From Sandaracinobacteroides sp041675905 (GTDB taxonomy: Bacteria; Pseudomonadota; Alphaproteobacteria; Sphingomonadales; Sphingomonadaceae), in assembly GCA_041675905.1 (NCBI GenBank), contig JBAYSX010000001.1:218022-282021 (forward strand): 64,000 nt of DNA, given 5' to 3'. Below the pieces are notes generated by a model. The model was not told the origin of the DNA. It searched no databases and worked only from the letters and a program-made list of their open reading frames with translations. Of the stretch, positions 16,865 to 25,609 are shown piece after piece. Every line of letters begins with the position of its first letter. The first letter of the stretch is position 1. Position numbers and translations under genes: made by a program.

Positions 16865-19357
16865 TCAGTAAATCCCGCCGCTGCCGCGCAGGAAGTCGCT
16901 GTCGGTACGCACGCGTGCTTGCGGTGCCGGCGCGATCACATCGCTTTGTGCCTCGGCGCGCTGGATGCGGCGCGGCTCGGATTCAGGCTTGAAGGCTTCC
17001 CAGATTACCGACGCGCGCGGTTCCCCGCCGGGCCATGCGCCATAGACGCGGCGACCCGAACGGCGGTCGATGCGCACCATGCGTACGCCTGCGGGCGCCA
17101 GGAACGGGTCCGGTGCGGGGGCATTATCCTTGAAAGCGGTCTCATAGAAATTTCGCCAGATCGGTGTGGCGAAGGAGCCGCCCTGCATCCAGCCGCCCAG
17201 ATTCTCGGGCTGGTCATAACCGACATACAGACCAGCCACGAAATGCGGCGTGCCCCCGACAAACCACACATCGCGCGGGCCGGTGGTGGTACCGGTCTTG
17301 CCGGCAATCGGAATGCCCAGCGGTTGCAACATGCGCGCCGTGCCACGTTCGATCACGCCTTCCAGCATATGTGTCACCTGATAAGCAGTACGTGCATCCA
17401 GCGCCTGTTGACGGATATCCGCCGGGCGCGGCATGCCGCCGCCGCGCCATTCGGGCGCGTTGCAGCCCTCGCAGGGGCGCGGGTCTGCACGATAAATAGT
17501 TTTGCCATTGCGATCCTGGACCAGATCGAACAGGACCGGTTCCACCCGCTTGCCGCCATTGAACAGCATGGAATAGCCGTTGACCAGTTTCATCGGCGTG
17601 GTTTCACCCGCCCCCAGCGCGATGGCGAGCACCGGATCATATTCGCCAACGCCCAGGTCTTTGGCCAGCTTCACGACATTGTCCATGCCGGCCTTGTGGG
17701 CGACACGAATCGTCATCAGGTTGCGCGATTGTTCGAGGCCCCAACGCATCGTCTGGGTGCCGGCATAATTACCGCCGAAATTGCGGAAACATTTGCGTCC
17801 CAGCCGTACCGACTGGAACACGCAGTAGGGCGCATCCGATACCATCGACGCCGGAGTCATGCCGTTGTCCAGCCCGGCGGCATAGACGAACGGCTTGAAG
17901 GCCGAACCGGACTGTCTCATCGCCTGGGTTGCGCGGTTGAAACTGGATTGACGGATATCGAAACCGCCTACCATCGCCAGTACACGACCAGTATCCGGCT
18001 CCTGCACCACCAGTGCGCCGGAAATTTCGGGAATCTGGCGCAGGGCATAGCTGCTGGCGTTGGCGCGGGTAACGGGCACCACGTCGCCCGGGCGTAATTG
18101 CTGCCATGCTGGCACACCGCCGCGCTGCATACCGGCATTGCCGTTGGGCAAATAGCCTTTGGAGCCATCGGTGAAACCGATGTCGAACCCGTCGGAGGCG
18201 CGCCTCAGGATCACCGCCGCGCGCCATTCCGGATAACCGACGCCCAGATTTTTCGCGGCAAGACGTCGTTCCCAATCCTGCCCGAGTTCGATGGTGGCCG
18301 CCGGACCGCGCCAGCCGCGATTCCGGTCGTAGCGCACCAGGCCGTCGCGCAAGGCTTTTTCGGCTGCTGCCTGGATCACCGGATCTATGGTTGCGCGTAC
18401 CCAGATGCCGCCCGCATAGACGCTATTGGGACCGTCTTTGGCGTCCTCACCAAATTTCTCGATTAGCTGCCGGCGGATTTCCTCGAAAAAATATCCGCCG
18501 GAGCCACCCATGTCGTTGGCGACGAGAGCAGGGCGGAAATGGCCCGTTCCCAGCGGCAGGGCCTGGTATTGCGCGGATTGCGCGCTGGTCAGATAACCGT
18601 TCCGCGCCAGTTCCGTCAGAACATAATTGCGGCGTTCGGTAGCACGGTCTGGATACCGGTCCGGATTATAATTGGACGGGGCCTTCGGCAATCCTGCCAG
18701 AAAGGCCGCCTCCGGATAGCCGATCTCGGTAACGCTTTTGCCGAAATAACTCTGGGATGCTGCCTCGATGCCATAGGCGTTACGCCCCAGGAATATTTCG
18801 TTGAGGTAAAGTTCGAGAATCTGTTCCTTGGTGAACTGTCTTTCGATCCGCCGCGCAAGGATAGCTTCGCGGATCTTCCGCATCATCGACAATTCATTGG
18901 TTAGCAGCAGGTTTTTCGCCACCTGCTGTGTAATAGTCGAGGCGCCGACCGGACGACGCTCGCCGAGGTTGCGCAAGTTGGTGAACACCGCCGAGATGAT
19001 CCCGGCATAATCCAGACCCTCATGTGTGAAGAAGGTTTTATCCTCTGCTGAAATGAAGGCCTGGATTACCTGTGGCGAAATCTCTTCATAAGGCATGAAA
19101 ATGCGCCGTTCCCGCGCATAGCTATGCACCGGTGTGCCGTCGGCGGCGCGTACCATGCCTGGTAGCGGCGACTGGTAGGTGGCGAGGCTTGCCGCATCCG
19201 GCAAACCCCTGCCGACCAGAAACCACAAGGCAGCAATGGCGAGAACGCCAAATACAAGCAGGCCAATGGCGGCGATCCCCACAACGCGCGGAATGCGCGC
19301 AAGGACAGGGCGCCGGGGTGTCGAGGAAGGGTCAGGGGCAGGCGTCGAGGCGTTCAT
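16865..19357 (-). CDS. mrcA: Penicillin-binding protein 1A (bifunctional transglycosylase/transpeptidase)
   Basis: An 830-residue class A PBP, the usual length. A single N-terminal membrane anchor (about residues 28-50) leads into a GT51 glycosyltransferase domain with EDKTFFTHEGLD and ASTITQQVAKNLLL. A PBP1A-type insert follows, then a transpeptidase domain with SAFK (SxxK), SRN (SxN) and KTGTT (KTG). Both activities therefore look intact for peptidoglycan polymerisation and cross-linking in the periplasm. The ATG at 19357 is used; a GTG one codon upstream is possible. It converges with agt with 3 bp between the stops. Confidence 0.95.
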   Translation of the reverse strand: MNASTPAPDPSSTPRRPVLARIPRVVGIAAIGLLVFGVLAIAALWFLVGRGLPDAASLATYQSPLPGMVRAADGTPVHSYARERRIFMPYEEISPQVIQAFISAEDKTFFTHEGLDYAGIISAVFTNLRNLGERRPVGASTITQQVAKNLLLTNELSMMRKIREAILARRIERQFTKEQILELYLNEIFLGRNAYGIEAASQSYFGKSVTEIGYPEAAFLAGLPKAPSNYNPDRYPDRATERRNYVLTELARNGYLTSAQSAQYQALPLGTGHFRPALVANDMGGSGGYFFEEIRRQLIEKFGEDAKDGPNSVYAGGIWVRATIDPVIQAAAEKALRDGLVRYDRNRGWRGPAATIELGQDWERRLAAKNLGVGYPEWRAAVILRRASDGFDIGFTDGSKGYLPNGNAGMQRGGVPAWQQLRPGDVVPVTRANASSYALRQIPEISGALVVQEPDTGRVLAMVGGFDIRQSSFNRATQAMRQSGSAFKPFVYAAGLDNGMTPASMVSDAPYCVFQSVRLGRKCFRNFGGNYAGTQTMRWGLEQSRNLMTIRVAHKAGMDNVVKLAKDLGVGEYDPVLAIALGAGETTPMKLVNGYSMLFNGGKRVEPVLFDLVQDRNGKTIYRADPRPCEGCNAPEWRGGGMPRPADIRQQALDARTAYQVTHMLEGVIERGTARMLQPLGIPIAGKTGTTTGPRDVWFVGGTPHFVAGLYVGYDQPENLGGWMQGGSFATPIWRNFYETAFKDNAPAPDPFLAPAGVRMVRIDRRSGRRVYGAWPGGEPRASVIWEAFKPESEPRRIQRAEAQSDVIAPAPQARVRTDSDFLRGSGGIY

Positions 19358-19440
19358 CACGCCATCTCTACGCAGTCGTCAGCAAAAATGCACCCACTAT
19401 CCATGCGGCGCTTGTCAGTCCGGGGCAAATCGGCGGTGGA

Positions 19441-20232
19441 TCAGAAGGCGACCGCGCCGCCCACCAATACGGCCCGTTCATCCTTCGACGGATCGAGCGG
19501 CGTCGGGTTTTGTGGAGCCATGCGATAACGCAATGAACCACCGACTGAAATACCCGGAGACAGGGACAGGGCACCGCTGGCTTCTACGCCATAGCTGTTG
19601 CCCAAAAGATCCGCGGCGACCGGCAGGCTGGAGCCGCGCTCGACGCTGGCGCGCACCCCGGTTTTCCAGTTGCGCCCGGCATAGCTGACGCCGACGTCCG
19701 CGCCGCGCTTTTCCCCGCCACTCACGCCTGCATCGACGCGGGCGACCCCGCCGCTGACAGAGAAACCATTGTAACCGACGGACAGATCGACATTATAACC
19801 GGACGGCGCGACGCCCGGCGACACCTGGGCTTCAGCGGCGCGGGCGGAAGCTGTGGCGGGCGTCAGACTACGGGTCGTGACTCCGATGGACAGTCCCTTC
19901 CGGTTCCGCTCCTGCGTGCCCGAAGGCGTGAAACTGAAACTGCGCTCATCCACCTGGGTGCGCGGCGTCGATGAGCGACCCGGAACAGCGCCAGGGGCGG
20001 TAAAGGCAAATTTGCTGACATCGATAGAGCCGAGCGCAGGCGGTGCGAAGGCTGCGAAGCTTTCCGTCTGCTTCGCGCGATAGCCAATGCTGCTATTGCT
20101 GCCCGTTACTTTTTCAGAACTGGCGAGAGTTCCGGTGGCTGGCAGCAGCACTGCCACCAGCGCAACAGCTATCGTCCCTGCCCCCCGCAGAAAAACGCGC
20201 TTTGCCCCACAAGACTCAACTACCCGTTCCAT
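19441..20232 (-). CDS. Unknown outer-membrane-type protein
   Basis: I do not recognise a named family. The 263-residue product has an N-terminal signal-like segment (RGAGTIAVALVAVLLPATGTLAS). A low-complexity Ala/Ser/Pro/Thr middle follows, to about residue 135. The C-terminal half alternates hydrophobic and polar residues, with many glycines and repeated short strands such as VDLSVGYNGFSVSG and GADVGVSYAGRNW. It ends in a phenylalanine after VLVGGAVAF, as barrel proteins often do. This favours a small outer-membrane beta barrel or autotransporter-like surface protein. The start is uncertain: ATGs at 20271, 20253 and 20232 are in frame, and GGTGGA precedes the last. It lies divergent from the DUF3576-leuS operon and 83 bp upstream of the PBP1A gene on the same strand. 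Confidence 0.6.
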   Translation of the reverse strand: MERVVESCGAKRVFLRGAGTIAVALVAVLLPATGTLASSEKVTGSNSSIGYRAKQTESFAAFAPPALGSIDVSKFAFTAPGAVPGRSSTPRTQVDERSFSFTPSGTQERNRKGLSIGVTTRSLTPATASARAAEAQVSPGVAPSGYNVDLSVGYNGFSVSGGVARVDAGVSGGEKRGADVGVSYAGRNWKTGVRASVERGSSLPVAADLLGNSYGVEASGALSLSPGISVGGSLRYRMAPQNPTPLDPSKDERAVLVGGAVAF

Positions 20233-20564
20233 CACTTCCACCCAATACGCCATATCGGTTGTAAAGCCCACGCCTTGACACAGCGATTCGCCTAATTCCC
20301 GTTACATGGTCCCTTTTTGTTGCAATCCTGTTGCATTTTGCCCACATTTTTTTGGGCGGCGCATCGTTGCACGCCTGGAGGCATCAATGCCACGCCCGGC
20401 TGTATCGTGCAACCCGGGCGCCATCCTGCAGTCGGTGGCAGTTGCGAAAAAGCCGTTACAGCCTTATGGCGCGACGGTGAAGGTGTCGCCGGGCAAGCCA
20501 GTTGCGCGGAGGCCGGTTTGCGATGATGCAAGGGCGACGGGAGTTTGGCTTGACTGGAAACGGG
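20233..20564. other. Gene-free divergent region with repeated TGTTGCA and nested hairpins
   Basis: No coding sequence is convincing here. It holds two TGTTGCA copies 11 bp apart (20318-20324 and 20329-20335) and a short GCCCA/TGGGC hairpin (20340-20357). An inverted pair TTGCACG (20367-20373) and CGTGCAA (20406-20412) encloses a GGCA-TCAA-TGCC hairpin (20380-20391). A TTGACA hexamer lies at 20275-20280 but has no convincing -10 partner at 16-18 bp. The region must carry the start signals of both flanking genes and perhaps a structured leader of the leuS operon. Confidence 0.5.
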
Positions 20565-20999
20565 ATGATGTCGATCGGGAAGGCCGGTTTTCTGATGCTG
20601 GCGCTGGTGGCGGTTGCTGCGTGCGGCAAGAAAGATTCGCCGCGCGCGCTGGCTGAGGACACGCGGCTGATGACGATTGGCGTCAACAGCTATTTGTGGC
20701 GCGCGGCTCTGGAAACCATGCAGTTCATGCCCCTGACGCAGACCGATTCGGCGGGCGGCGTCATCATCGGGGACTGGTATCAAAATCCCAATGCCCCGAA
20801 TGAACGCATGAAGGTGACGGTGGCCATTCTGGATGGCGCCTTGCGCGCGGACGCAGTGCAGGTTTCAGTAGCACGGCAGATCAACGAGAATGGCCAGTGG
20901 ACAGATGCGCCGGTACGCGCCGGCACCGTGCAACGGCTGGAAGAAATTATTCTCGAAAAAGCCCGCGACCTGCGTCAGGCCGCCTGGGCCGCCAATTGA
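20565..20999 (+). CDS. DUF3576 lipoprotein
   Basis: A 144-residue exported lipoprotein. The N-terminus MMSIGKAGFLMLALVAVAAC ends in a lipobox cysteine (VAAC), so the mature protein should be lipid-anchored. The rest matches the alphaproteobacterial DUF3576 family with TIGVNSYLWRAALETMQFMP and IIGDWYQNPNAPNERMKV. Its function is not established. It precedes leuS, lptE and holA, an order conserved in alphaproteobacteria, and may assist outer-membrane or LPS assembly by association with lptE. The ATG at 20565 is chosen from the signal peptide. Confidence 0.85.
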   Translation: MMSIGKAGFLMLALVAVAACGKKDSPRALAEDTRLMTIGVNSYLWRAALETMQFMPLTQTDSAGGVIIGDWYQNPNAPNERMKVTVAILDGALRADAVQVSVARQINENGQWTDAPVRAGTVQRLEEIILEKARDLRQAAWAAN

Positions 21000-21016
21000 C
21001 CGACGGTCCCGCGGGC

Positions 21017-23539
21017 ATGAAGGAAGGATTCGACCCCGCCAGCACCGATTTCCGCTGGCAGCAACGCTGGGAACAGGAAGGTGTGTTCCGCGCCGGAACC
21101 ACGACGGACCGGCCGCGCACTTTCGTGCTGGAGATGTTTCCCTATCCCTCCGGTCGCATCCACATGGGCCATGTGCGCAATTACACGATGGGTGATGTGA
21201 TTGCGCGGGCGCGGCGGATGCAGGGGCATGATGTGCTGCATCCGATGGGCTGGGACAGTTTCGGCATGCCTGCCGAAAATGCCGCGATGGAGCGCAAGGT
21301 GCATCCGGGCGAGTGGACCCGCGCCAATATCGCGGCGATGAAGGCCCAGTTGAAGCGCCTTGGCCTTTCCATTGATTGGAGCCGCGAGCTTTCGACCTGC
21401 GAGCCGGAATATTATGGCCATGAACAGGCGCTGTTCCTCGACCTGTATGCTGCAGGTCTTGTCACCCGCCGCGACGCCTGGGTGAACTGGGATCCCGTCG
21501 ATATGACGGTCCTGGCCAATGAACAGGTGATCGATGGCAGGGGCTGGCGCTCGGGCGCGCCGGTTGAACGGCGCAAACTGACGCAGTGGTTTCTGAAAAT
21601 AACCGATTTCGCCGAAGAACTGGCGGCGGATCTGGAGAAACTGACCGAATGGCCGGAGAAAGTCCGGCTGATGCAGGAAAACTGGATCGGCAAATCGCAA
21701 GGTTTGCAGTTTCGCTTCTCTATCGCCGACGCACCCGCCGGCGTGCCGGATGGTTTCGACGTCTTCACGACCCGTCCCGATACGTTGTTTGGCGCGAGTT
21801 TCGCCGCGGTTGCCATCGATCATCCGCTGGCTGCCGCGATCGCGGAAACCAACCCGGCGGCGGCAGAATTCATCGCACAATGCCGTCATTCAGGCACTTC
21901 CGCCGAAGAGATTGAAACGGCGGAAAAACGCGGCTTCGATACCGGGCTGTCCGTGCTGCATCCGTTGCAGGATGGCCGGTCTTTGCCGGTTTTCATCGCC
22001 AATTTCGTGCTGATGGAATATGGTACGGGGGCGATTTTCGGCTGCCCGGCGCACGACCAGCGCGACCTGGACTTCGCGCGCAAATATCAGCTTCCCGTTA
22101 CCCGCGTGGTCGCACCCGCAGGCGAAGAAAATATCGCCATCGACGACGAGGCATATACCGGCCCCGGCAAGCTGGTGAATTCCGGCTTCCTCGACGGGAT
22201 GGAAGTGGAAGCCGCCAAAGCCGATGTGATCGCCCGCGCCGAAGGGCAGGGCTGGGGCACCGGCACCACGATATTCCGGCTGCGGGACTGGGGCGTTTCG
22301 CGGCAGCGCTATTGGGGCACGCCGATCCCCATCATCCATTGCGACGCCTGCGGCCCCGTGCCGGTGCCGCACGCCGATCTGCCGGTAAAGCTTCCCGAAG
22401 ACGTCAGCTTCGACCGGCCTGGTAATCCGCTCGATCGTCATCCGACCTGGCGGCATGTGGACTGCCCCGCATGTGGAAAGCCCGCCCGGCGGGAGACGGA
22501 CACGCTCGACACTTTCGTCGATTCCAGTTGGTATTTCATCCGCTTCGCCAGCCAGCCGGCGGACCGCCCGTTTGACCGTGCCGAGGCTGAATCCTGGCTG
22601 CCCGTCGCCCATTATATCGGCGGCGTCGAACATGCGATTCTGCACCTGCTCTACGCGCGTTTCTTCACCCGCGCGCTGGCGCATATCGGCAAGATCGGCG
22701 TAGTAGAGCCGTTCCGCGGCCTGTTCACGCAGGGCATGGTCACGCACGAGACGTTCAAGGACAGCGAAGGGCGCTGGCTGGAACCGGGCGAGGTCGAAAA
22801 ACGCGACGAAGTCTGGATCGAGCGGACGACGGGCGCGCCGGTCACCCATGGCCGCGCCGAGAAAATGTCGAAGTCGAAGAAGAATATCGTCGACCCCGAC
22901 TCCATTCTCGACCGTTATGGCGCGGATGCGGTGCGCTGGTTCATGCTGTCCGACAGCCCGCCCGAACGCGATCTCGCGTGGTCGCTGTCTGGCATCGAAG
23001 GCGCATCGCGCTTCGTGCAGCGTTTGTGGCGCGTGGCGGACCTTGCCGCCGAAGCCGGGGATGCAACCGATACCGATCTGTTGCGGCTGGCCCACAAAAC
23101 TATCGACAGTATCACCCACGACATCGACCGGCTGCAATTCAACAAGGCCGTTGCCCATGCCTATGCGCTGGTCAATGCCATCGAAAAAGCGCCCGCTGGC
23201 CCGTCCCGCCGGGAAGCCGCGCGCATCCTGCTGTTGCTGGCGGCGCCCATGGTGCCGCATATTGCCGAGGAAATCTGGGCGCGTGGAGGCCATGAAGGGC
23301 TGATCGCCAACGCCTCCTGGCCGGTTGCCGATCCGGCACTGCTGGCGGATGCGGAAGTCATTTATGCGGTGCAGGTCAATGGCAAGATGCGGGATCGCAT
23401 GTCCTTGCCGCAAGACAGCGATCAGGAAGCGGTGCGCGCGGCGGCGCTGGCGCTGCCGAAGGTTGCGGCGCTGGTCAATGGGGCGCCCCCGAAGAAGCTG
23501 ATTGTCGTTCCCGGACGCCTGGTGAATATCGTCCTGTGA
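21017..23539 (+). CDS. leuS: Leucyl-tRNA synthetase
   Basis: An 840-residue class I synthetase charging tRNA-Leu. The class signatures are PYPSGRIHMGHVRNY (HIGH variant, about residue 41) and KMSKSKKN (KMSKS) late in the protein. A CP1 editing domain lies between, with TTRPDTLFGA and a conserved threonine-rich pocket. A zinc-type pair (CDACG and CPACG) is present, and the C-terminus is the usual anticodon-binding domain. The ATG at 21017 begins the family-like sequence MKEGFDPASTDFRWQQRWE; a TTG at 20996 overlapping the DUF3576 stop is a rival. The 3' end overlaps lptE. Confidence 0.96.
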   Translation: MKEGFDPASTDFRWQQRWEQEGVFRAGTTTDRPRTFVLEMFPYPSGRIHMGHVRNYTMGDVIARARRMQGHDVLHPMGWDSFGMPAENAAMERKVHPGEWTRANIAAMKAQLKRLGLSIDWSRELSTCEPEYYGHEQALFLDLYAAGLVTRRDAWVNWDPVDMTVLANEQVIDGRGWRSGAPVERRKLTQWFLKITDFAEELAADLEKLTEWPEKVRLMQENWIGKSQGLQFRFSIADAPAGVPDGFDVFTTRPDTLFGASFAAVAIDHPLAAAIAETNPAAAEFIAQCRHSGTSAEEIETAEKRGFDTGLSVLHPLQDGRSLPVFIANFVLMEYGTGAIFGCPAHDQRDLDFARKYQLPVTRVVAPAGEENIAIDDEAYTGPGKLVNSGFLDGMEVEAAKADVIARAEGQGWGTGTTIFRLRDWGVSRQRYWGTPIPIIHCDACGPVPVPHADLPVKLPEDVSFDRPGNPLDRHPTWRHVDCPACGKPARRETDTLDTFVDSSWYFIRFASQPADRPFDRAEAESWLPVAHYIGGVEHAILHLLYARFFTRALAHIGKIGVVEPFRGLFTQGMVTHETFKDSEGRWLEPGEVEKRDEVWIERTTGAPVTHGRAEKMSKSKKNIVDPDSILDRYGADAVRWFMLSDSPPERDLAWSLSGIEGASRFVQRLWRVADLAAEAGDATDTDLLRLAHKTIDSITHDIDRLQFNKAVAHAYALVNAIEKAPAGPSRREAARILLLLAAPMVPHIAEEIWARGGHEGLIANASWPVADPALLADAEVIYAVQVNGKMRDRMSLPQDSDQEAVRAAALALPKVAALVNGAPPKKLIVVPGRLVNIVL

Positions 23540-24015
23540 GGTGGCTCGTCGCCCTGCTGCTGTTGTCTCTGGCCGGTTGCCAGCTCGCGCCGGTCTATTC
23601 CGGCGGAAACAGCGGTCCGGCGGCGGCGCGGCTGGCGGCAATCGAGGTCGCGCCCATTCTCGAACGTTCCGGATTTCTCGTGCGGGACCGGCTGGTTTCC
23701 CGGCTCCAGCCGAATGGCGACAGTCGCTATCGGCTGGTGGTGAAGCTGGACGATCACATTGACGGTTTCGGGGTGCGTGGTGATAACTCGATCATTCGCG
23801 AACGGCGAACCTTGCGCGCCCGTTACCAGTTGCTCGATCTCGAATCCGGCGCGCAGTTGCTCGACGCCACCGCCGGGGCTGATGCCGGGATTGATGTGGT
23901 GACATCCGAATATGCCGTGGTTGCCGCTGAAACCAGCGCGCTGGAACGTCTGGCGGAAACGGTCGCGGACCAGATCGTCGCCCGCATCGCGCTGGAAGTG
24001 CGCCAGCAGCCGTGA
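23536..24015 (+). CDS. lptE: LPS-assembly lipoprotein LptE
   Basis: A 159-residue lipoprotein that plugs the LptD barrel and helps place LPS in the outer leaflet. It has a short signal peptide with lipobox LAGC at residues 13-16, followed by LAPVYSGG, a common start in LptE of alphaproteobacteria, and a two-layer alpha/beta pattern. The GTG start overlaps the leuS stop (GTGA), and its own stop overlaps the GTG of holA in the same way, so the three genes are tightly coupled. LptE is poorly conserved, so context carries much of the call. Confidence 0.85.
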   Translation: MRWLVALLLLSLAGCQLAPVYSGGNSGPAAARLAAIEVAPILERSGFLVRDRLVSRLQPNGDSRYRLVVKLDDHIDGFGVRGDNSIIRERRTLRARYQLLDLESGAQLLDATAGADAGIDVVTSEYAVVAAETSALERLAETVADQIVARIALEVRQQP

Positions 24016-25049
24016 CCAGTATCCGTCGCGGCGACCTCGACCGCGCGCTCGCAAAGCCCGACCCTGCCATCCGCCTGTGGCTGTTCGCCGGTCCGGATAT
24101 ATCCGCCTCCGAAAATGCCGCGCGGCGGGCATTGGCGGCGTTCGCCGACCCGGCGGACCCGATGGCGATTACCGATCTGCCGGCATCCGGCCTTGCCGCC
24201 GACCCTGCGATACTCGCGGATGAGGCGGCGAGCGTGTCGATGTTCGGCGGCGCGCGCGCCATTCGCGTAACCGGGGCGGGGGAGGGCGTCCGTGAAGCCG
24301 TGGAGCTGCTGCTCAATGCACCGGCGGCAGGCAATCCGGTGGTGATGACGGCAGGCGATCTGGCGAAATCCAGCAATTTGCGCAAACGCGCGGAAACGGC
24401 GGACAATGTGCGTATCCTGCTATCCTACCCGCTGGAGGGCCGGGACGCGGCGCGCTGGCTGACAGATGCCGCGCGCGGGCAGGGCCTGACGCTGGCGCCG
24501 GGCGTCGGCGAGCGGTTGCTGGCGACATCGAACAACGATCTTGGCATCCTCGCGTCCGAGTTGCAGAAATTCGCACTGTATCTCGATGCGTCGCCCGAAC
24601 AACCGCAGCGGCTGGAGGCCGACCATCTGCATTTGCTGGGAGCAGAGAGCGCGGAAGATGATATGTTCGCGCTGGTGGCGGCGCTGACCGGCGGTAATCC
24701 CACAGCGGTGGAACGGCAATTGCGCCTGTTGACGGGAACCAGCGCTATTCCTGCGTTGCGCGCCATGGCGCGTCGTCTGCTGCAAATGGCGGAGGCGCGC
24801 GCCGCCATGGATCGCGGCACACCACCCGCCGCCGCGGTCAAGGCGCTGCGGCCGCCCGTGTTCTGGAAGGAACAGGATGCGTTTGCCGCCGCGCTGGCCC
24901 AATGGCCAGCGGCGCGTATCCGTCAGGCGCTGGCGGCGATGCTGGCAGGCGAACGCGCCATCAAACAGCCATCTTCACCCGGCGACATTCCCGGCTGGCA
25001 GGCGCTGCTGACGATCTTGCGCCCGCAATCGGCAAAATCCGCCCAATAA
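24012..25049 (+). CDS. holA: DNA polymerase III delta subunit
   Basis: A 345-residue clamp-loader subunit that opens the beta ring. The three-domain AAA+-like layout is visible without a working P-loop: an N-terminal RLWLFAGPDISASENAARRAL, a central SYPLEGRDAARWLTDAARGQGL segment, and a C-terminal collar with RRLLQMAEARAAM and PPVFWKEQDAF. It starts with GTG in a 4-bp overlap with lptE. Its last 127 bp lie opposite the end of the thiamine-phosphate-synthase-like gene. Confidence 0.93.
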   Translation: MTSIRRGDLDRALAKPDPAIRLWLFAGPDISASENAARRALAAFADPADPMAITDLPASGLAADPAILADEAASVSMFGGARAIRVTGAGEGVREAVELLLNAPAAGNPVVMTAGDLAKSSNLRKRAETADNVRILLSYPLEGRDAARWLTDAARGQGLTLAPGVGERLLATSNNDLGILASELQKFALYLDASPEQPQRLEADHLHLLGAESAEDDMFALVAALTGGNPTAVERQLRLLTGTSAIPALRAMARRLLQMAEARAAMDRGTPPAAAVKALRPPVFWKEQDAFAAALAQWPAARIRQALAAMLAGERAIKQPSSPGDIPGWQALLTILRPQSAKSAQ

Positions 25050-25585
25050 TCAATCGCGGCAAAGCCATCCGCGCCGAGCGATAGCAGCCGCCGCCAGCGC
25101 TGTTCATCCATGCCGCCGAGCGCAATGACGGGCGCATCGATACCGCGCCGGATGAGGCCGAACCGCAACGGCCCGAGGCTGGCCGCACCGGGATGACTGC
25201 GCGTCGGGAAGACAGGTGACAGAAAAACCAGCATTGCCCCCCGGCGGACCGCATCGCGCACTTCGCGGGCATTGTGGGCCGATGCGGTAATCACCCCGCT
25301 ACGATGCGCGGGCGCGCCACGATGCCAATGCACGCCGTCCATCCGCCCCAGCCCCCGTGGCCTTGCCGCCACCAGCACCAGACCGCGCCGCTGCGCCTCC
25401 TGCCGCAGCGCCTTCGCCAGTTGGCGGCGTTGTTTCTGCGGCCAGCCATGATGGCGCAACACGATGCCGGCCCCGCGCGGCAACCGGGCGACTGCCCGCC
25501 ACAATGGATCGTCGGGGGAAAGGCCGCCCAGCCGTTCGTCCGTCATCAACCAGAGGCGGGGAAGCATTTGCCTGGTTCTGGCCAT
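24923..25585 (-). CDS. Thiamine phosphate synthase-like (ThiE/TenI family) protein
   Basis: A 220-residue TIM-barrel protein of the ThiE/TenI family. Recognisable pieces are LWLMTDERL at the start, IVLRHHGWP, DGVHWHRG, ITASAHNAREV, VFLSPVFPTRSHPGAASLGPLRF and PVIALGGMD. ThiE joins the pyrimidine and thiazole halves of thiamine. The His in GVHWHRG stands where ThiE usually has Leu-Gly, so this may be a TenI-like or otherwise diverged copy. The barrel ends near residue 180; about 40 extra residues reach back over holA in antisense. No TPP riboswitch is seen before it. It is divergent from the PLP protein gene, 24 bp away. Confidence 0.75.
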   Translation of the reverse strand: MARTRQMLPRLWLMTDERLGGLSPDDPLWRAVARLPRGAGIVLRHHGWPQKQRRQLAKALRQEAQRRGLVLVAARPRGLGRMDGVHWHRGAPAHRSGVITASAHNAREVRDAVRRGAMLVFLSPVFPTRSHPGAASLGPLRFGLIRRGIDAPVIALGGMDEQRWRRLLSLGADGFAAIDYWADFADCGRKIVSSACQPGMSPGEDGCLMARSPASIAASA

Positions 25586-25609
25586 ATTGCTTGCCTATAA
25601 GCTGCCTGG

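Noticed and set aside
16919..18097. 392-codon plus-strand frame opposite the PBP1A gene
   Set aside because: Shadow frame; the PBP1A catalytic motifs are on the other strand.
21890..23641. 583-codon minus-strand frame across leuS and lptE
   Set aside because: Antisense shadow of a securely identified synthetase; composition is Arg/Ala/Gly-biased and no motifs are visible.
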